Source of the DNA: Paraburkholderia graminis C4D1M
GTDB lineage: Bacteria; Pseudomonadota; Gammaproteobacteria; Burkholderiales; Burkholderiaceae
Length of the DNA stretch: 64,000 nt
Direction: 5' to 3'
Assembly (NCBI RefSeq): GCF_000172415.1
Contig: NZ_ABLD01000003.1
Span: forward strand, 124,001-188,000
Shown here: piece by piece, positions 1 to 8,379 of the stretch
How the letters are laid out: every line of letters starts with the position of its first letter
Position numbering within the stretch: position 1 is the stretch's first letter
The notes under the pieces: model-generated
Database searches by the model: none
The model's input: the letters and a program-made list of their open reading frames with translations, nothing else
Told to the model about the DNA's origin: nothing
Translations under genes and position numbers: made by a program

Positions 1-170
1 TCCATCATGCACTAACATCAACTGCGGAAGTGGCGCAGTGGATGTTCGGGGAGTTTCACCTCGCCGGGAACGGTTCGTGCATTCGCTCGGTGCAACCGGG
101 CAGTGGCTCGCCAGTCGCCGTTTCTTTGGTTACGATTCACGCGTGGCGTGAGACGAAGGGGGAGCTGTCA

Positions 171-473
171 ATGTCGGAAGTCAACAAGGAGAGATTGATG
201 TCGGATATCAAAACCGTCCTCGCGGACGCGGAAGACCTGCTGAAACAGGCCGCAAGCGCAACGGGCGAGCGCGCTTCGGAATTGCGCGAAACGGCGCTGT
301 CCCGCCTGAAGCAAGCCAGGGAAAAAGCGGCCGACGTGCAGGTCGTCGTAGTCGAGAAAGGCAAGAAGGCTGCTCGCGCAACCGACGACTACGTTCACGA
401 GCACCCGTGGGCATCCATCGGCATCGCTGCGGGCGCCGGCGTGCTGCTGGGTCTCCTGATCAACCGCAAGTAA
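171..473 (+). CDS. DUF883 family (ElaB/YqjD-like) membrane-anchored protein
   Basis: A 100-residue protein. I start it at the ATG at 171 because the coding pattern begins there, although the frame is open upstream. Residues 1-75 are charged and helical (Lys/Glu/Ala-rich). The C-terminus has the family hallmark HEHPW followed by a single Gly/Ala/Leu-rich membrane segment (about residues 80-97) ending in NRK. This layout matches the DUF883/ElaB/YqjD family; E. coli members are inner-membrane proteins reported to bind ribosomes in stationary phase. It is followed by a YqjE-like gene and a third small gene, as in the yqjD-yqjE-yqjK order. Function here is inferred from family only. Confidence 0.85.
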   Translation: MSEVNKERLMSDIKTVLADAEDLLKQAASATGERASELRETALSRLKQAREKAADVQVVVVEKGKKAARATDDYVHEHPWASIGIAAGAGVLLGLLINRK

Positions 474-614
474 CACTGCACCGCAGGTGCCGGACACGCG
501 ATGTCCGGCATGCCAGCCAATCGAGCGGACCGGCGCACGTCAGGCCGGTCAGCTTATCCCGGCGCGCACGTTTGCCACGCGCCGCTTCGGCCAACCCGCG
601 CAACGCCCACAGCC

Positions 615-1001
615 ATGACGATCGACACACAATCGCAGCGCGAACAACATAGTCCGTTACGCCGCATCATCAGTTCGGTGTCGGCGATTCTGCAAACGCG
701 TCTGGAACTGATCGGCATTGAACTCGCCGAAGAAAAGGATCGCCTCCTCGGCGTGCTGTTCCTCGGCCTTGCCGCGATGATGCTGACCACCATGGCCCTG
801 ATCGCCCTCACGGCGCTGATCGCGATTGCGTTCTGGGACACCTACCGATGGCAGGCGCTTGCCGGAATCACGCTCGTCTACGCGATTGCGGGACTGGTGT
901 GTGCGCTAAAGGCGCGCAGCGGGCTGCGCAATGCGCCGATGGTGTTCGATGCCACCATCGCCGAATTCGAAAAAGACCGCGACGTGTTTCGCAAACCGTA
1001 G
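615..1001 (+). CDS. YqjE-like phage holin superfamily III membrane protein
   Basis: A 128-residue protein starting at the ATG at 615. After a polar N-terminus come two hydrophobic segments (about residues 45-75 and 80-98) and a charged tail. Size, two-helix layout and position right after a DUF883 gene match the YqjE/DUF1469 family, which is classed with holins by fold but is an ordinary chromosomal envelope protein. The frame is open further upstream, but that part has low-complexity, non-coding composition. Function unknown. Confidence 0.75.
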   Translation: MTIDTQSQREQHSPLRRIISSVSAILQTRLELIGIELAEEKDRLLGVLFLGLAAMMLTTMALIALTALIAIAFWDTYRWQALAGITLVYAIAGLVCALKARSGLRNAPMVFDATIAEFEKDRDVFRKP

Positions 1002-1098
1002 CGTTGGCGAACGAGTGTGATGCTTTGCGAGCCGTTTGTAGCATTGTTCATTGCCCTTTCGTTGCGCTGTTCCTTGCCCCTCTCACTGCCGACACGCC

Positions 1099-1563
1099 AT
1101 GAGCCATAGCTACTCCAGCACCGCCTACCGTAACAAGCGCCAGCCGGCGAGAGACTTGAGCGCACCGCAGTTGCGCGAATTGCGCAAGGAACTGTTGCTC
1201 GTGCGCGCGGACGTCGAGCGCATGGAATTCGCTCAGGCCACGCTCGAATTACGCGAGGCCGTCACTCACTTCAGTTGGCTCAAGTTCATCGTGCCAGGCT
1301 TCGGCGGGCTGCGCATGGGCAGCGGCGCCAAGGCTAGCCTTCTGAACGCCGGAACCATCGGCGCACTTCTGAAGCAATATCCGGTGATCAGTTCGATCGT
1401 GTCGCTCGTGCTCGCGAAACCGTTGCGCGCGACGTTCGCAGCCGGTGCGAAGCCCGCACTCAAGTGGGGCGGTCTCGCATTCGCCGCGTGGGAAGCGTAT
1501 CGCGTATGGCAGCAGATCAAGGGCGAGTCGCGTGCTTCGGCAAGGTCCGGCGACGAGGGGTGA
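1099..1563 (+). CDS. conserved hypothetical protein, third gene of the DUF883/YqjE cluster
   Basis: A 154-residue protein starting at the ATG at 1099. Residues 20-50 are charged and helical (LRELRKELLLVRADVERME). The middle and C-terminus contain moderately hydrophobic stretches (about residues 60-75 and 88-140) with a WGGLAFAAWEAYRVW segment near the end. It occupies the position of yqjK in enterobacteria but is longer, and I see no clear homology. DUF3318 is a possible family, recalled and not verified. It probably shares a transcript with the two preceding genes. Confidence 0.65.
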   Translation: MSHSYSSTAYRNKRQPARDLSAPQLRELRKELLLVRADVERMEFAQATLELREAVTHFSWLKFIVPGFGGLRMGSGAKASLLNAGTIGALLKQYPVISSIVSLVLAKPLRATFAAGAKPALKWGGLAFAAWEAYRVWQQIKGESRASARSGDEG

Positions 1564-1621
1564 ATTCGTCGCATATGCTGCTGGCATCAGACGGCTTGCT
1601 GCGCAGACAGCAGCCCCGTTG

Positions 1622-2053
1622 CTAGCCTGTGGCCCAACACTGCGCGGTCAGCGGTGCCGAACCGTTTCCCGCAGTCTTATTGCTTCGCATGCCGGTCGCG
1701 TCGAGCGTAAAGACGCCGCACGCGTCGTCTCGCATCGGTCCCGATTCGTCCGGCGCCGCTTCGATCGAATAGCCGCCGTTTGCATCGTCCGCCGGCAACA
1801 CGCGCAACCGATAAACAGCCGAGCCGAATGACGGAGCCTGGTTGAAGCCGGGCGGCAGCGCAAGAACGCTGTCGCTTGCCGCGCCCTCGACGAATTGCGC
1901 CGCGCGCAACAGCGCCGATGCCGCGTCCATCCGATACGTGCGCGCGATATGGCTGCGATACGAAGGCACCGCGAACAAAGCCAGCACAGCGACGATCGCG
2001 AGCGTGATGATCAGCTCGAGCAAGGTGAATGCGGATAGATGCAGCCTTCTCAT
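1622..2053 (-). CDS. type IV pilin, PilE-like minor pilin
   Basis: A 143-residue protein starting at the ATG at 2053. It has a short basic leader (MRRLHLSA) followed by FTLLELIITLAIVAVLAL, a class III (prepilin) signal with the Glu at position 5 of the mature protein. The residue before the cut is Ala rather than the usual Gly. The C-terminal half has conserved Cys residues (DDACGVFTLDATG ... AQCWA) resembling the PilE disulfide region. It is the last gene of a five-gene minor pilin run, so a role as pilus tip or initiation subunit is more likely than major pilin. Processing by PilD is expected. Confidence 0.8.
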   Translation of the reverse strand: MRRLHLSAFTLLELIITLAIVAVLALFAVPSYRSHIARTYRMDAASALLRAAQFVEGAASDSVLALPPGFNQAPSFGSAVYRLRVLPADDANGGYSIEAAPDESGPMRDDACGVFTLDATGMRSNKTAGNGSAPLTAQCWATG

Positions 2054-2064
2054 TTGCAACCTCG

Positions 2065-2655
2065 CTAAAAGGGCCGTGCAGCGACGCGCCGCCAATGGCG
2101 TTCGATCCTGTCGCCGTCGATAACCAGTTGCATCTGCAGCCATACCTGCGACTCGCGCTTGTTGCCGAAGCCGCGCGCCGTCAACAGATACGCGCGTGCA
2201 TCGGGGCGACCGGCGAGACGCCACTCTTCGGCCACGCATTGCGGCGCGCGCAGCGAGCCGGGCCATTGCGCCAAAGGTGTGGCAGCGGCGCCTTCGAACG
2301 TGGCCTCGACTTTCCATTGCGCTGGCTCATGGGCGGCGGGCTGCGATGCGATCACACCCAGGCCCGTGGATGCAACGGCGCTGCGGGCGCATAAGGTCAA
2401 TGCCGAATCGGCGGCGTGAAAGGCCTGCAAATAGTCGCGCACGTTTACCGCGCTACGCGCTGCCGCGAGCGATGCCTCGAACCACGCCGCGGACGTCGCG
2501 AGCAGCATCGCGGAAATCAGCAGGACGATGGGTAATACGGTGCCGCGCTCCTGCATGCGCGGGGCGTGTCTGCGAAGGCGGCGAGGTCGATCCGATTGCT
2601 GACTAGCGGCTTCGTCCAAGCAACCGCGTTCGGCCATGACTGGCGTTTCGCTCAC
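2065..2655 (-). CDS. pilX: PilX-like minor pilin / pilus assembly protein
   Basis: A 196-residue protein with a GTG start at 2655. The start is chosen because AGGGGG lies 6 nt upstream and GTGA overlaps the stop of the pilW-like gene, implying translational coupling. An internal ATG at 2556 would give a shorter leader. The sequence ERGTVLPIVLLISAMLL is the single N-terminal membrane helix typical of PilX, which lacks the canonical Glu+5. The rest is a soluble domain with several Cys. It sits between pilW-like and pilE-like genes, the usual minor pilin order. Confidence 0.7.
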   Translation of the reverse strand: MSETPVMAERGCLDEAASQQSDRPRRLRRHAPRMQERGTVLPIVLLISAMLLATSAAWFEASLAAARSAVNVRDYLQAFHAADSALTLCARSAVASTGLGVIASQPAAHEPAQWKVEATFEGAAATPLAQWPGSLRAPQCVAEEWRLAGRPDARAYLLTARGFGNKRESQVWLQMQLVIDGDRIERHWRRVAARPF

Positions 2656-3464
2656 GACAAGCCCCCTGCGTAATTGCGCAACGCAACTCGCCGCCAGAAC
2701 GCTTGCCGCGGACGCAGATCCGTCGCGATACCGCTTACGCCGTCGCAATCGACATAACGTGAGCGCTGCCCTTGCGGCGCGCCGCGCACTAGCACGCAGA
2801 GGTCAACCGCGACCACGTTGGCCCACTGGTCGGCCGTCACCGCCCAGGCGTCGATTGCATTCGCCGCGCCGGCAAGCCAATACTTGATGCGCAACCGCTC
2901 CACACCTTCGACGAGCGGTTGCGCGGACCCTGTCTTGCCGTTGCCTTCGCAGTACAGTTCCGGCTCTCCGGTCGAACTGCTCGCCTTCGCGTAAAAGCGA
3001 TTGACCACCGGCACGCCGCGATCGCCGAGCGCAGCGCTGTTGGCTGTGACAGCTTGTCCGAGGCAGTCCGTCGTCTGTCCCGTGGCCGACGGCCAGGTCG
3101 ACACGCTGTCTCCAACGTATCGCACCGCGACGCCGTCCGATTTGCCCGTCAATGTCTCGCACGTCGGACGGCTGTCGTCCGTGCCTGTCGGATGCCCGCC
3201 CGAACAGCCGAACAACGACGTTGGCGCACGATATTGCGTGGCGTCGGCCGGCACGAAGCCCGCCATCTGCAACTGCTGGCCAACGACGGTCAACGCAGTC
3301 AAGCCGGCATCGCGCATACGCAGCGCATTGTTCGCGCGGTCGAAGGCGGCTCGCTGCATCGTGTAAAGCGAGACGGCGCCCGCGGTCACGATGAGTCCAA
3401 GCGCAAGCGCGATCACGAGCTCGATCAGCGTATGGCCGCGCACGTCATGCGCATGCGGCATCAT
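2652..3464 (-). CDS. pilW: PilW-like prepilin
   Basis: A 270-residue protein. The ATG at 3464 overlaps the pilV stop (ATGA), which fixes the start. The leader MMPHAHDVRG is followed by HTLIELVIALALGLIVTAG, a prepilin cleavage site (G|HTLIE) and helix. The large C-terminal domain contains several Cys, as in PilW of pseudomonads. It is expected to prime pilus assembly at the inner membrane together with FimT/PilV/PilX/PilE-like partners encoded on both sides. Confidence 0.82.
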   Translation of the reverse strand: MMPHAHDVRGHTLIELVIALALGLIVTAGAVSLYTMQRAAFDRANNALRMRDAGLTALTVVGQQLQMAGFVPADATQYRAPTSLFGCSGGHPTGTDDSRPTCETLTGKSDGVAVRYVGDSVSTWPSATGQTTDCLGQAVTANSAALGDRGVPVVNRFYAKASSSTGEPELYCEGNGKTGSAQPLVEGVERLRIKYWLAGAANAIDAWAVTADQWANVVAVDLCVLVRGAPQGQRSRYVDCDGVSGIATDLRPRQAFWRRVALRNYAGGLS

Positions 3465-3928
3465 TTGACGAACGCCAATGCGACGCACGAAAGGCCCACG
3501 GGCGCATCCACTCCGCCGCACGGCTCGGGCTTGTCGATCACGTCGTCGGCGGCGTGCGGCGCGTTGCGCGGAGCCGTCCAAGTGACGCGGGCCGCCGACA
3601 CGCCTCCTATGCCGATCACCGACGCGTCGCCGCCCGGCAACAGCGTCGCCGCTCGCGAGCGCCATGCGTTAAGCGCGGCGTCGTTCGCTGACGGCGCAGA
3701 CACCGCTTCGGCGACCGAATCGGCGATCCATGCGGCGTGTTCGCGCATCGACATTGCTCGCGCCTCGCGCGCCGTCCACAATTGCCCGGCGATGAGACCG
3801 AGCGCCGTGACTGCCATCACCGCGACGGCCAGCATCACTTCGATCAACGAACTACCGCGGCGCTTGTTGCAACTGCGGTGAGGCCGTGCCTGCAGCCGCC
3901 GCAAAGACCTTCTGACCAACGGGCTCAC
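3461..3928 (-). CDS. pilV: PilV-like type IV pilus modification protein (prepilin)
   Basis: A 155-residue protein. The GTG start at 3928 is preferred because GTGA overlaps the stop of the upstream gspH/fimT gene, the same coupling geometry as elsewhere in this run. The leader is long and basic (about 25 residues), ending RRG before SSLIEVMLAVAVMAVTALGL. G|SSLIE is the prepilin motif of PilV. The distal part contains a Pro/Cys-bearing region (KPEPCGGVD...LSCVAL). No pilY1 is seen beside this cluster. Confidence 0.78.
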   Translation of the reverse strand: MSPLVRRSLRRLQARPHRSCNKRRGSSLIEVMLAVAVMAVTALGLIAGQLWTAREARAMSMREHAAWIADSVAEAVSAPSANDAALNAWRSRAATLLPGGDASVIGIGGVSAARVTWTAPRNAPHAADDVIDKPEPCGGVDAPVGLSCVALAFVK

Positions 3929-4485
3929 GACGCCGCCCCACACGCGCCGTCCGTAATTCGCGTGCGACCACCCGCCGCGATGCGAATGCAGCGCCGCCAC
4001 TTATCGCCCTGCGTTGCTTTCGATGGCGTTCGCGGCGCAATGTCGAAGCTGCGAAACGTGCCGATCAGTTGACCAGCAGGCGGTGTGAACGTGAGATTCG
4101 TCTGCGTGCCGGCGATGCTCACCGCCGCAACCGAGGCATGCGCGCGCAACAGCGTAGACGTGCCGCCGCGCTCGGCCAATACGGCCCAACCGCAAGACCA
4201 GTCGGCGACGCCATTGCCGCACGGCTGCCCGGCGGCAAGACAGTGACGCGCCGCGTCCGTCCTGCATACGATCACGCGGGCGCCGCGGCGCAATGCCTCA
4301 CTGCGTGCATACGCAAGCGTGGACACGAGCGCGTTCGCACGTGCGTCGACCTGATCGCGCACCTGCCAGGCTACGAACGATGGCGTCGCCATCATCACGA
4401 TCACCGCGAGCAGCGCGATCACGGCCAGCGTTTCGATAAGCGTAAATGCGCCGCATGGCGACGAAGCGATTGCATGTTGTTTCAT
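3925..4485 (-). CDS. GspH/FimT family pseudopilin
   Basis: A 186-residue protein. Two ATGs lie at 4491 and 4485. I prefer 4485 because a CAGGG sits 6 nt upstream of it. Prepilin leader MKQHAIASSPCGA is followed by FTLIETLAVIALLAVIVMM. The C-terminal domain has the FimT/GspH look, with WSCGWAVL and a final RCIRIAAGGRTRI strand. It is first in the minor pilin operon, so its upstream region (4486-4690) should hold the operon promoter. No convincing promoter boxes were seen there. Confidence 0.82.
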   Translation of the reverse strand: MKQHAIASSPCGAFTLIETLAVIALLAVIVMMATPSFVAWQVRDQVDARANALVSTLAYARSEALRRGARVIVCRTDAARHCLAAGQPCGNGVADWSCGWAVLAERGGTSTLLRAHASVAAVSIAGTQTNLTFTPPAGQLIGTFRSFDIAPRTPSKATQGDKWRRCIRIAAGGRTRITDGACGAAS

Positions 4486-4690
4486 CTGCATCCCTGAACG
4501 TTTTCAAAGAATGCAGCCAATCTAGCGATTCGCGGACCGTCCAACAATCGGCCGAATGGCCAGGTGGTATTCAGACGCTACCGCACGCGAGAATTCACGC
4601 GACGAACCACAATCGGAGCGGCAAATGCAGAAACGTCAAGCCACGCGGCAAAACAGAAACGACAGGAAGCGCCGGGCGGCGGGCTTCCGA

Positions 4691-5173
4691 TCAGCGCTTG
4701 CGGGAAGGCTTGGGAGGAGAAGAGGCGCGGCGGAACTCTTCGATCACGTCTTCGAATTCGGAGACGTCTTCAAAGCGCCGGTAGACGGAGGCGAAACGAA
4801 CGTAGGCAATGGTGTCGAGCGCGCGCAACTCGTTCATGACGAGTTCGCCGAGACGTTCGCTGCGCACTTCGCGCTCGCCGCTGCCCAGCAGTTGATATTC
4901 GATACGGGCGACGGCCGCGTCGATCGCGTCCGCTGCAACCGGACGCTTGCGCAGCGCCAGTTGCATGCTCGCGACAATCTTGCGGCGATCGAATTCGGTG
5001 CGGCTGCCGTCTTTCTTGACGACCGCCGGCAACGCCAGCTCGACCCGCTCATACGTCGTAAAACGCTTGTCGCAGGCCGGGCAGCGGCGGCGCCGGCGAA
5101 TCGTCGCGCCGTCTTCCGAGACACGCGAGTCGACGACCTGCGTATCGGCGTGACGGCAGAAAGGGCAATGCAT
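4691..5173 (-). CDS. nrdR: transcriptional repressor NrdR
   Basis: A 160-residue protein, close to the usual family length. Residues 3-34 form a zinc ribbon (CPFC ... CPAC) that begins right at the N-terminus as in NrdR. An ATP-cone domain follows ([16 protein letters not shown] and onward). NrdR represses ribonucleotide reductase genes by binding NrdR boxes, and the ATP-cone senses ATP/dATP. It lies 6 bp downstream of glyA, the usual neighbour in Burkholderiaceae, and is probably cotranscribed with it. The last 15 residues are basic. Confidence 0.95.
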   Translation of the reverse strand: MHCPFCRHADTQVVDSRVSEDGATIRRRRRCPACDKRFTTYERVELALPAVVKKDGSRTEFDRRKIVASMQLALRKRPVAADAIDAAVARIEYQLLGSGEREVRSERLGELVMNELRALDTIAYVRFASVYRRFEDVSEFEDVIEEFRRASSPPKPSRKR

Positions 5174-5179
5174 GGCGGC

Positions 5180-6424
5180 TTAGCGGTAGACCGGGAAGCG
5201 CTGCGTCAACTCGGCGACCTGACCACGCACGCGTTCGATCGTGGCGGCGTCTTCCGGGTTGTCGAGCACATCGGCAATCAGGTTACCCACCTGCTCCGCT
5301 TCCTTGACGCCGAAGCCGCGCGTGGTCATGGCCGGCGAGCCGAGACGGATACCGCTCGTCACGAACGGCTTTTCCGGGTCGTTGGGAATCGCGTTCTTGT
5401 TGACCGTGATGTGCGCTGCGCCGAGCGCGGCTTCCGCAGCCTTGCCGGTGATCTTCTTCGCGCGCAGATCGACCAGCATCACGTGGCTTTCGGTGCGGCC
5501 CGAGACGATGCGCAGGCCGCGCTTCACCAGCGTTTCCGCGAGCACGCGAGCGTTTTCGACAACGTGCTGCTGATACGTCTTGAATTCCGGCGACAGCGCT
5601 TCTTTGAACGCGACAGCCTTGCCGGCGATCACATGCATCAGCGGACCGCCCTGAATGCCCGGGAAGATTGCCGAGTTGATCTGCTTCTCGAATTCGGCCT
5701 TCATCAGGATCACGCCGCCGCGCGGGCCGCGCAGGCTCTTGTGCGTGGTCGTGGTGACGAAATCCGCGTGCGGCACCGGGTTCGGATAGACGCCCGCGGC
5801 GATGAGGCCGGCGTAGTGCGCCATGTCGACCATGAAATACGCGCCGACCGACTTCGCGATCTTCGACAGACGCTCGAAGTCGATGCGCAGCGCGAAAGCG
5901 GACGCGCCTGCGACGATCAGCTTCGGCTTGTGTTCCTGCGCGAGCTTTTCGGCAGCGTCGTAGTCGATGTCTTCCGCTTCGTTCAAACCGTAGCTGACCA
6001 CGTTGAACCACTTGCCCGACATGTTGACGGGCGAGCCGTGCGTCAGGTGGCCGCCGTGCGCGAGGCTCATGCCCATGATCGTGTCGCCCGGCTTGAGCAT
6101 CGCGAAGAACACGCCCTGGTTCGCCTGCGAGCCGGAGTTCGGCTGCACGTTGGCGGCTTCGGCGCCGAACAGTTGCTTCACACGGTCGATCGCAAGCTGC
6201 TCGGCCACGTCGACATATTCGCAGCCGCCGTAGTAGCGCTTGCCCGGATAACCTTCGGCGTATTTGTTGGTGAGTTGCGAGCCTTGCGCAGCCATCACAG
6301 CCGGGCTCGTGTAGTTTTCGGACGCGATCAGTCGATGTGCTCTCCTGACGGCGGTTTTCCTGCTCGATCACTTCCACAGTTCAGGGTCGACGTTGGCGAT
6401 GGTGCTTTGGGCTCTGTCAAACAT
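5180..6424 (-). pseudogene. glyA: serine hydroxymethyltransferase glyA, reading frame broken near the 5' end as sequenced
   Basis: GlyA converts serine plus tetrahydrofolate to glycine plus 5,10-methylene-THF using PLP. From 6298 downward the frame encodes a normal GlyA from [14 protein letters not shown] to the C-terminus, including the PLP-lysine region [13 protein letters not shown]. The expected N-terminus is present but split over three frames. The ATG at 6424 reads MFDRAQSTIANVDPELWK then hits [13 protein letters not shown] follows in a second frame, and [12 protein letters not shown] in a third. Comparison with the family consensus shows three missing single bases near 6371-6373, 6341-6343 and 6331-6333. 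Restoring them gives 1248 nt, exactly 415 codons plus stop. Clustered one-base losses in an otherwise intact essential-type gene suggest sequencing error, but a real mutation with a second glyA elsewhere is possible. Confidence 0.9.
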
Positions 6425-6937
6425 ACGGATTCCGTTGAGTGTTTTCAGGTTGACCGGATCGTGCGCCGAATCTTGCGTAGAGGGTACGCGGCGCTGCTGG
6501 CGGCTGGGCTTGGCCTGACGTGGCGGAGGAAGAGTCGCCGCACACGCAAGGCAGGACAGCCACCGTCAGCGCAGATGAATGCGCGCGGATCACGGCTGCC
6601 CAGGCGAACGGCAAAACGGCACCCCGCGCTTCACGGTGGGTTTTTCCACCTTGAACCCGATTGTCAAAACCGGTTCTATCGCCAGTCACGCAGGGATGAG
6701 CGCGTTAGTTTATTGGAAGAGGATCGAATAGGCAACCGGCTTTCGGCCGCCGCAAAGGGCGCCGAAAAAGACCCGGCAGAAGGCCCGACAGGCAGTGCCG
6801 AACCGTGCCGCGAAAGCCTGTCGCGCGGCGGCTGCGCAGTTCTCGCGACGCGACTCCTCCGGCTCGTTGATCCTTGCCGCAGCGCCGCATTGGAAGTAGG
6901 CTTGGGGCCTTTCTCTCCTACCGACCAGGGAACTGCA
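6425..6937. other. intergenic region between divergent glyA and ydfG
   Basis: 513 bp without a supported gene. On the minus strand a TTGACA (6662-6667) could be a -35 box, giving glyA a leader of roughly 200 nt; no good -10 was found at the right distance. The leader includes GGTGGAAAAACCCACC, a small hairpin. I could not match it to any known riboswitch class. On the plus strand AGGGAA precedes the ydfG start. Confidence 0.3.
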
Positions 6938-7684
6938 ATGATCGTGTTCGTCACCGGGGCGTCCGCAGGATTCGGCGCCGCCATCGCTCGTGCCTTCGTG
7001 AAAGGCGGCCACCGCGTCGTCGCCACCGCCCGCCGCAAGGACCGCCTGCAAGCGCTCGCCGACGAACTCGGCGACGCTCTCCTGCCCTACGAGCTGGACG
7101 TGCGCGACCGCGCGGCCGTCGAGGCGGTGCCCGCCTCGTTGCCGGCCGACTTCGCCGCCATCGACGTGCTCGTCAACAACGCCGGCCTCGCGCTCGGCGT
7201 GGAGCCGGCTCATAAAGCGAGCCTGGACGAATGGCAGACGATGATCGAAACGAACTGCACCGGGCTCGTTCAGGTCACGCATGCACTGTTGCCCGGCATG
7301 GTCGAGCGCAACCGCGGCCATGTCTTCAACCTTGGCTCGGTCGCGGGCCACTGGCCTTATCCGGGCGGCAACGTCTACGGCGCGACGAAGGCATTCGTGC
7401 GGCAGTTCAGCCTGAATCTGCGTGCCGACCTTGCCGGCACCGCGCTGCGCGTGACCGACATCGAGCCGGGCCTGTGCGGCGGCACGGAGTTCTCGAACGT
7501 GCGCTATCGCGGCGACGACCAGAAGGCCGGCAAGGTCTACGAGAACGTGCAGCCGCTCACGGCCGAGGACATCGCCGATTCGATCTACTGGATCGCCACG
7601 CGCCCGGCCCACGTCAACATCAACACGATCGAACTGATGCCGGTCGCGCAATCGTTCGCCGGTTTGAGCGTTCATCGCGGCTGA
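6938..7684 (+). CDS. ydfG: NADP-dependent 3-hydroxy acid dehydrogenase YdfG (short-chain dehydrogenase)
   Basis: A 248-residue protein, the same length as E. coli YdfG and very similar to it by recall (LVNNAGLALG, VERN, GGNVYGATKAFVRQFS, DIEPGL, GGTEFSNVR). It has the Rossmann motif TGASAGFG at residues 6-13 and the SDR catalytic YGATK near residues 147-151. The family oxidises L-allo-threonine, serine and 3-hydroxypropionate/malonic semialdehyde using NADP. The start ATG at 6938 follows an AGGGAA site. The frame is open far upstream, antisense to glyA/nrdR, but that part is not coding. Confidence 0.92.
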   Translation: MIVFVTGASAGFGAAIARAFVKGGHRVVATARRKDRLQALADELGDALLPYELDVRDRAAVEAVPASLPADFAAIDVLVNNAGLALGVEPAHKASLDEWQTMIETNCTGLVQVTHALLPGMVERNRGHVFNLGSVAGHWPYPGGNVYGATKAFVRQFSLNLRADLAGTALRVTDIEPGLCGGTEFSNVRYRGDDQKAGKVYENVQPLTAEDIADSIYWIATRPAHVNINTIELMPVAQSFAGLSVHRG

Positions 7685-7751
7685 GGCCCGCCAGGCCGCG
7701 CGCACATCTTGAAACAGACCTCGCGGTGTGCGTTCCGGTAAAATGCGCCGC

Positions 7752-8222
7752 ATGAATATGACGACAAGCCAGCCAGGCGCGGAAATCGGCCACACGTGGG
7801 GCATCCGCGTGTATTACGAAGATACCGACGCCGGCGGCATCGTGTTTTACGCGAACTACCTGAAGTTCTTTGAACGGGCGCGCACCGAATGGCTACGCGC
7901 CTGCGGGATCGACCAGAACCGGCTCGCCGACGAAACGGGCGCCATTTTCATCGTCCGTAGCACGGCGGTCGATTATCGGGCGCCGGCACGTCTCGACGAC
8001 GTGGTGAAAGTCGTCAGCCGCATCGAGCGCCTTGGCAAGGCATCCGTCGACTTCGTGCAGGAAGCGTGGCGCGACGGCACGTTGCTTGCTACCGGCTCGA
8101 TCCGGGTCGGCTGCGTCGAGCGCACAGCGCTGCGCCCCGCCGCGATTCCTTCGCCGGTGCTGGCCGCTTTGCGGCGCGGACCCGGCGTCAGCGAGGGCGG
8201 CGTGTCAACGAACGCAGGCTGA
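7752..8222 (+). CDS. ybgC: acyl-CoA thioesterase YbgC (Tol-Pal associated)
   Basis: A 156-residue hot-dog fold thioesterase. The sequence GIRVYYEDTDAGGIVFYANY contains the catalytic Asp of the 4-hydroxybenzoyl-CoA thioesterase/YbgC family. The ATG at 7752 is preferred; an ATG at 7743 in frame would add three residues. A TAAAAT -10-like box lies at 7739-7744, very close to the start, as for several genes in this window. It is the first gene of the tol-pal cluster. YbgC acts on acyl-CoA or acyl-ACP and is linked to phospholipid synthesis. Confidence 0.92.
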   Translation: MNMTTSQPGAEIGHTWGIRVYYEDTDAGGIVFYANYLKFFERARTEWLRACGIDQNRLADETGAIFIVRSTAVDYRAPARLDDVVKVVSRIERLGKASVDFVQEAWRDGTLLATGSIRVGCVERTALRPAAIPSPVLAALRRGPGVSEGGVSTNAG

Positions 8223-8379
8223 CTCCCGTTGTTACGGCGCCAGTGAACTCGCATCGATCAAGCAGCACCAAGCATGGTTCGGCTTGCGTCACCGCCGAAG
8301 CTTCCGTTTTGCTCACGGCAAGCTTCGTGTGGCCTTGCAAAGCCGGACGCCCCCTTTCGGGACGATAAAACGAACCTTT

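Noticed and set aside
6425..6690. THF or glycine riboswitch ahead of glyA
   Set aside because: No recognisable conserved core of either class; only generic hairpins.
4556..6937. A very long plus-strand open frame running antisense to nrdR and glyA into ydfG
   Set aside because: It is the mirror of GC-rich coding sequence on the minus strand; only the part from 6938 has family resemblance and a ribosome site.
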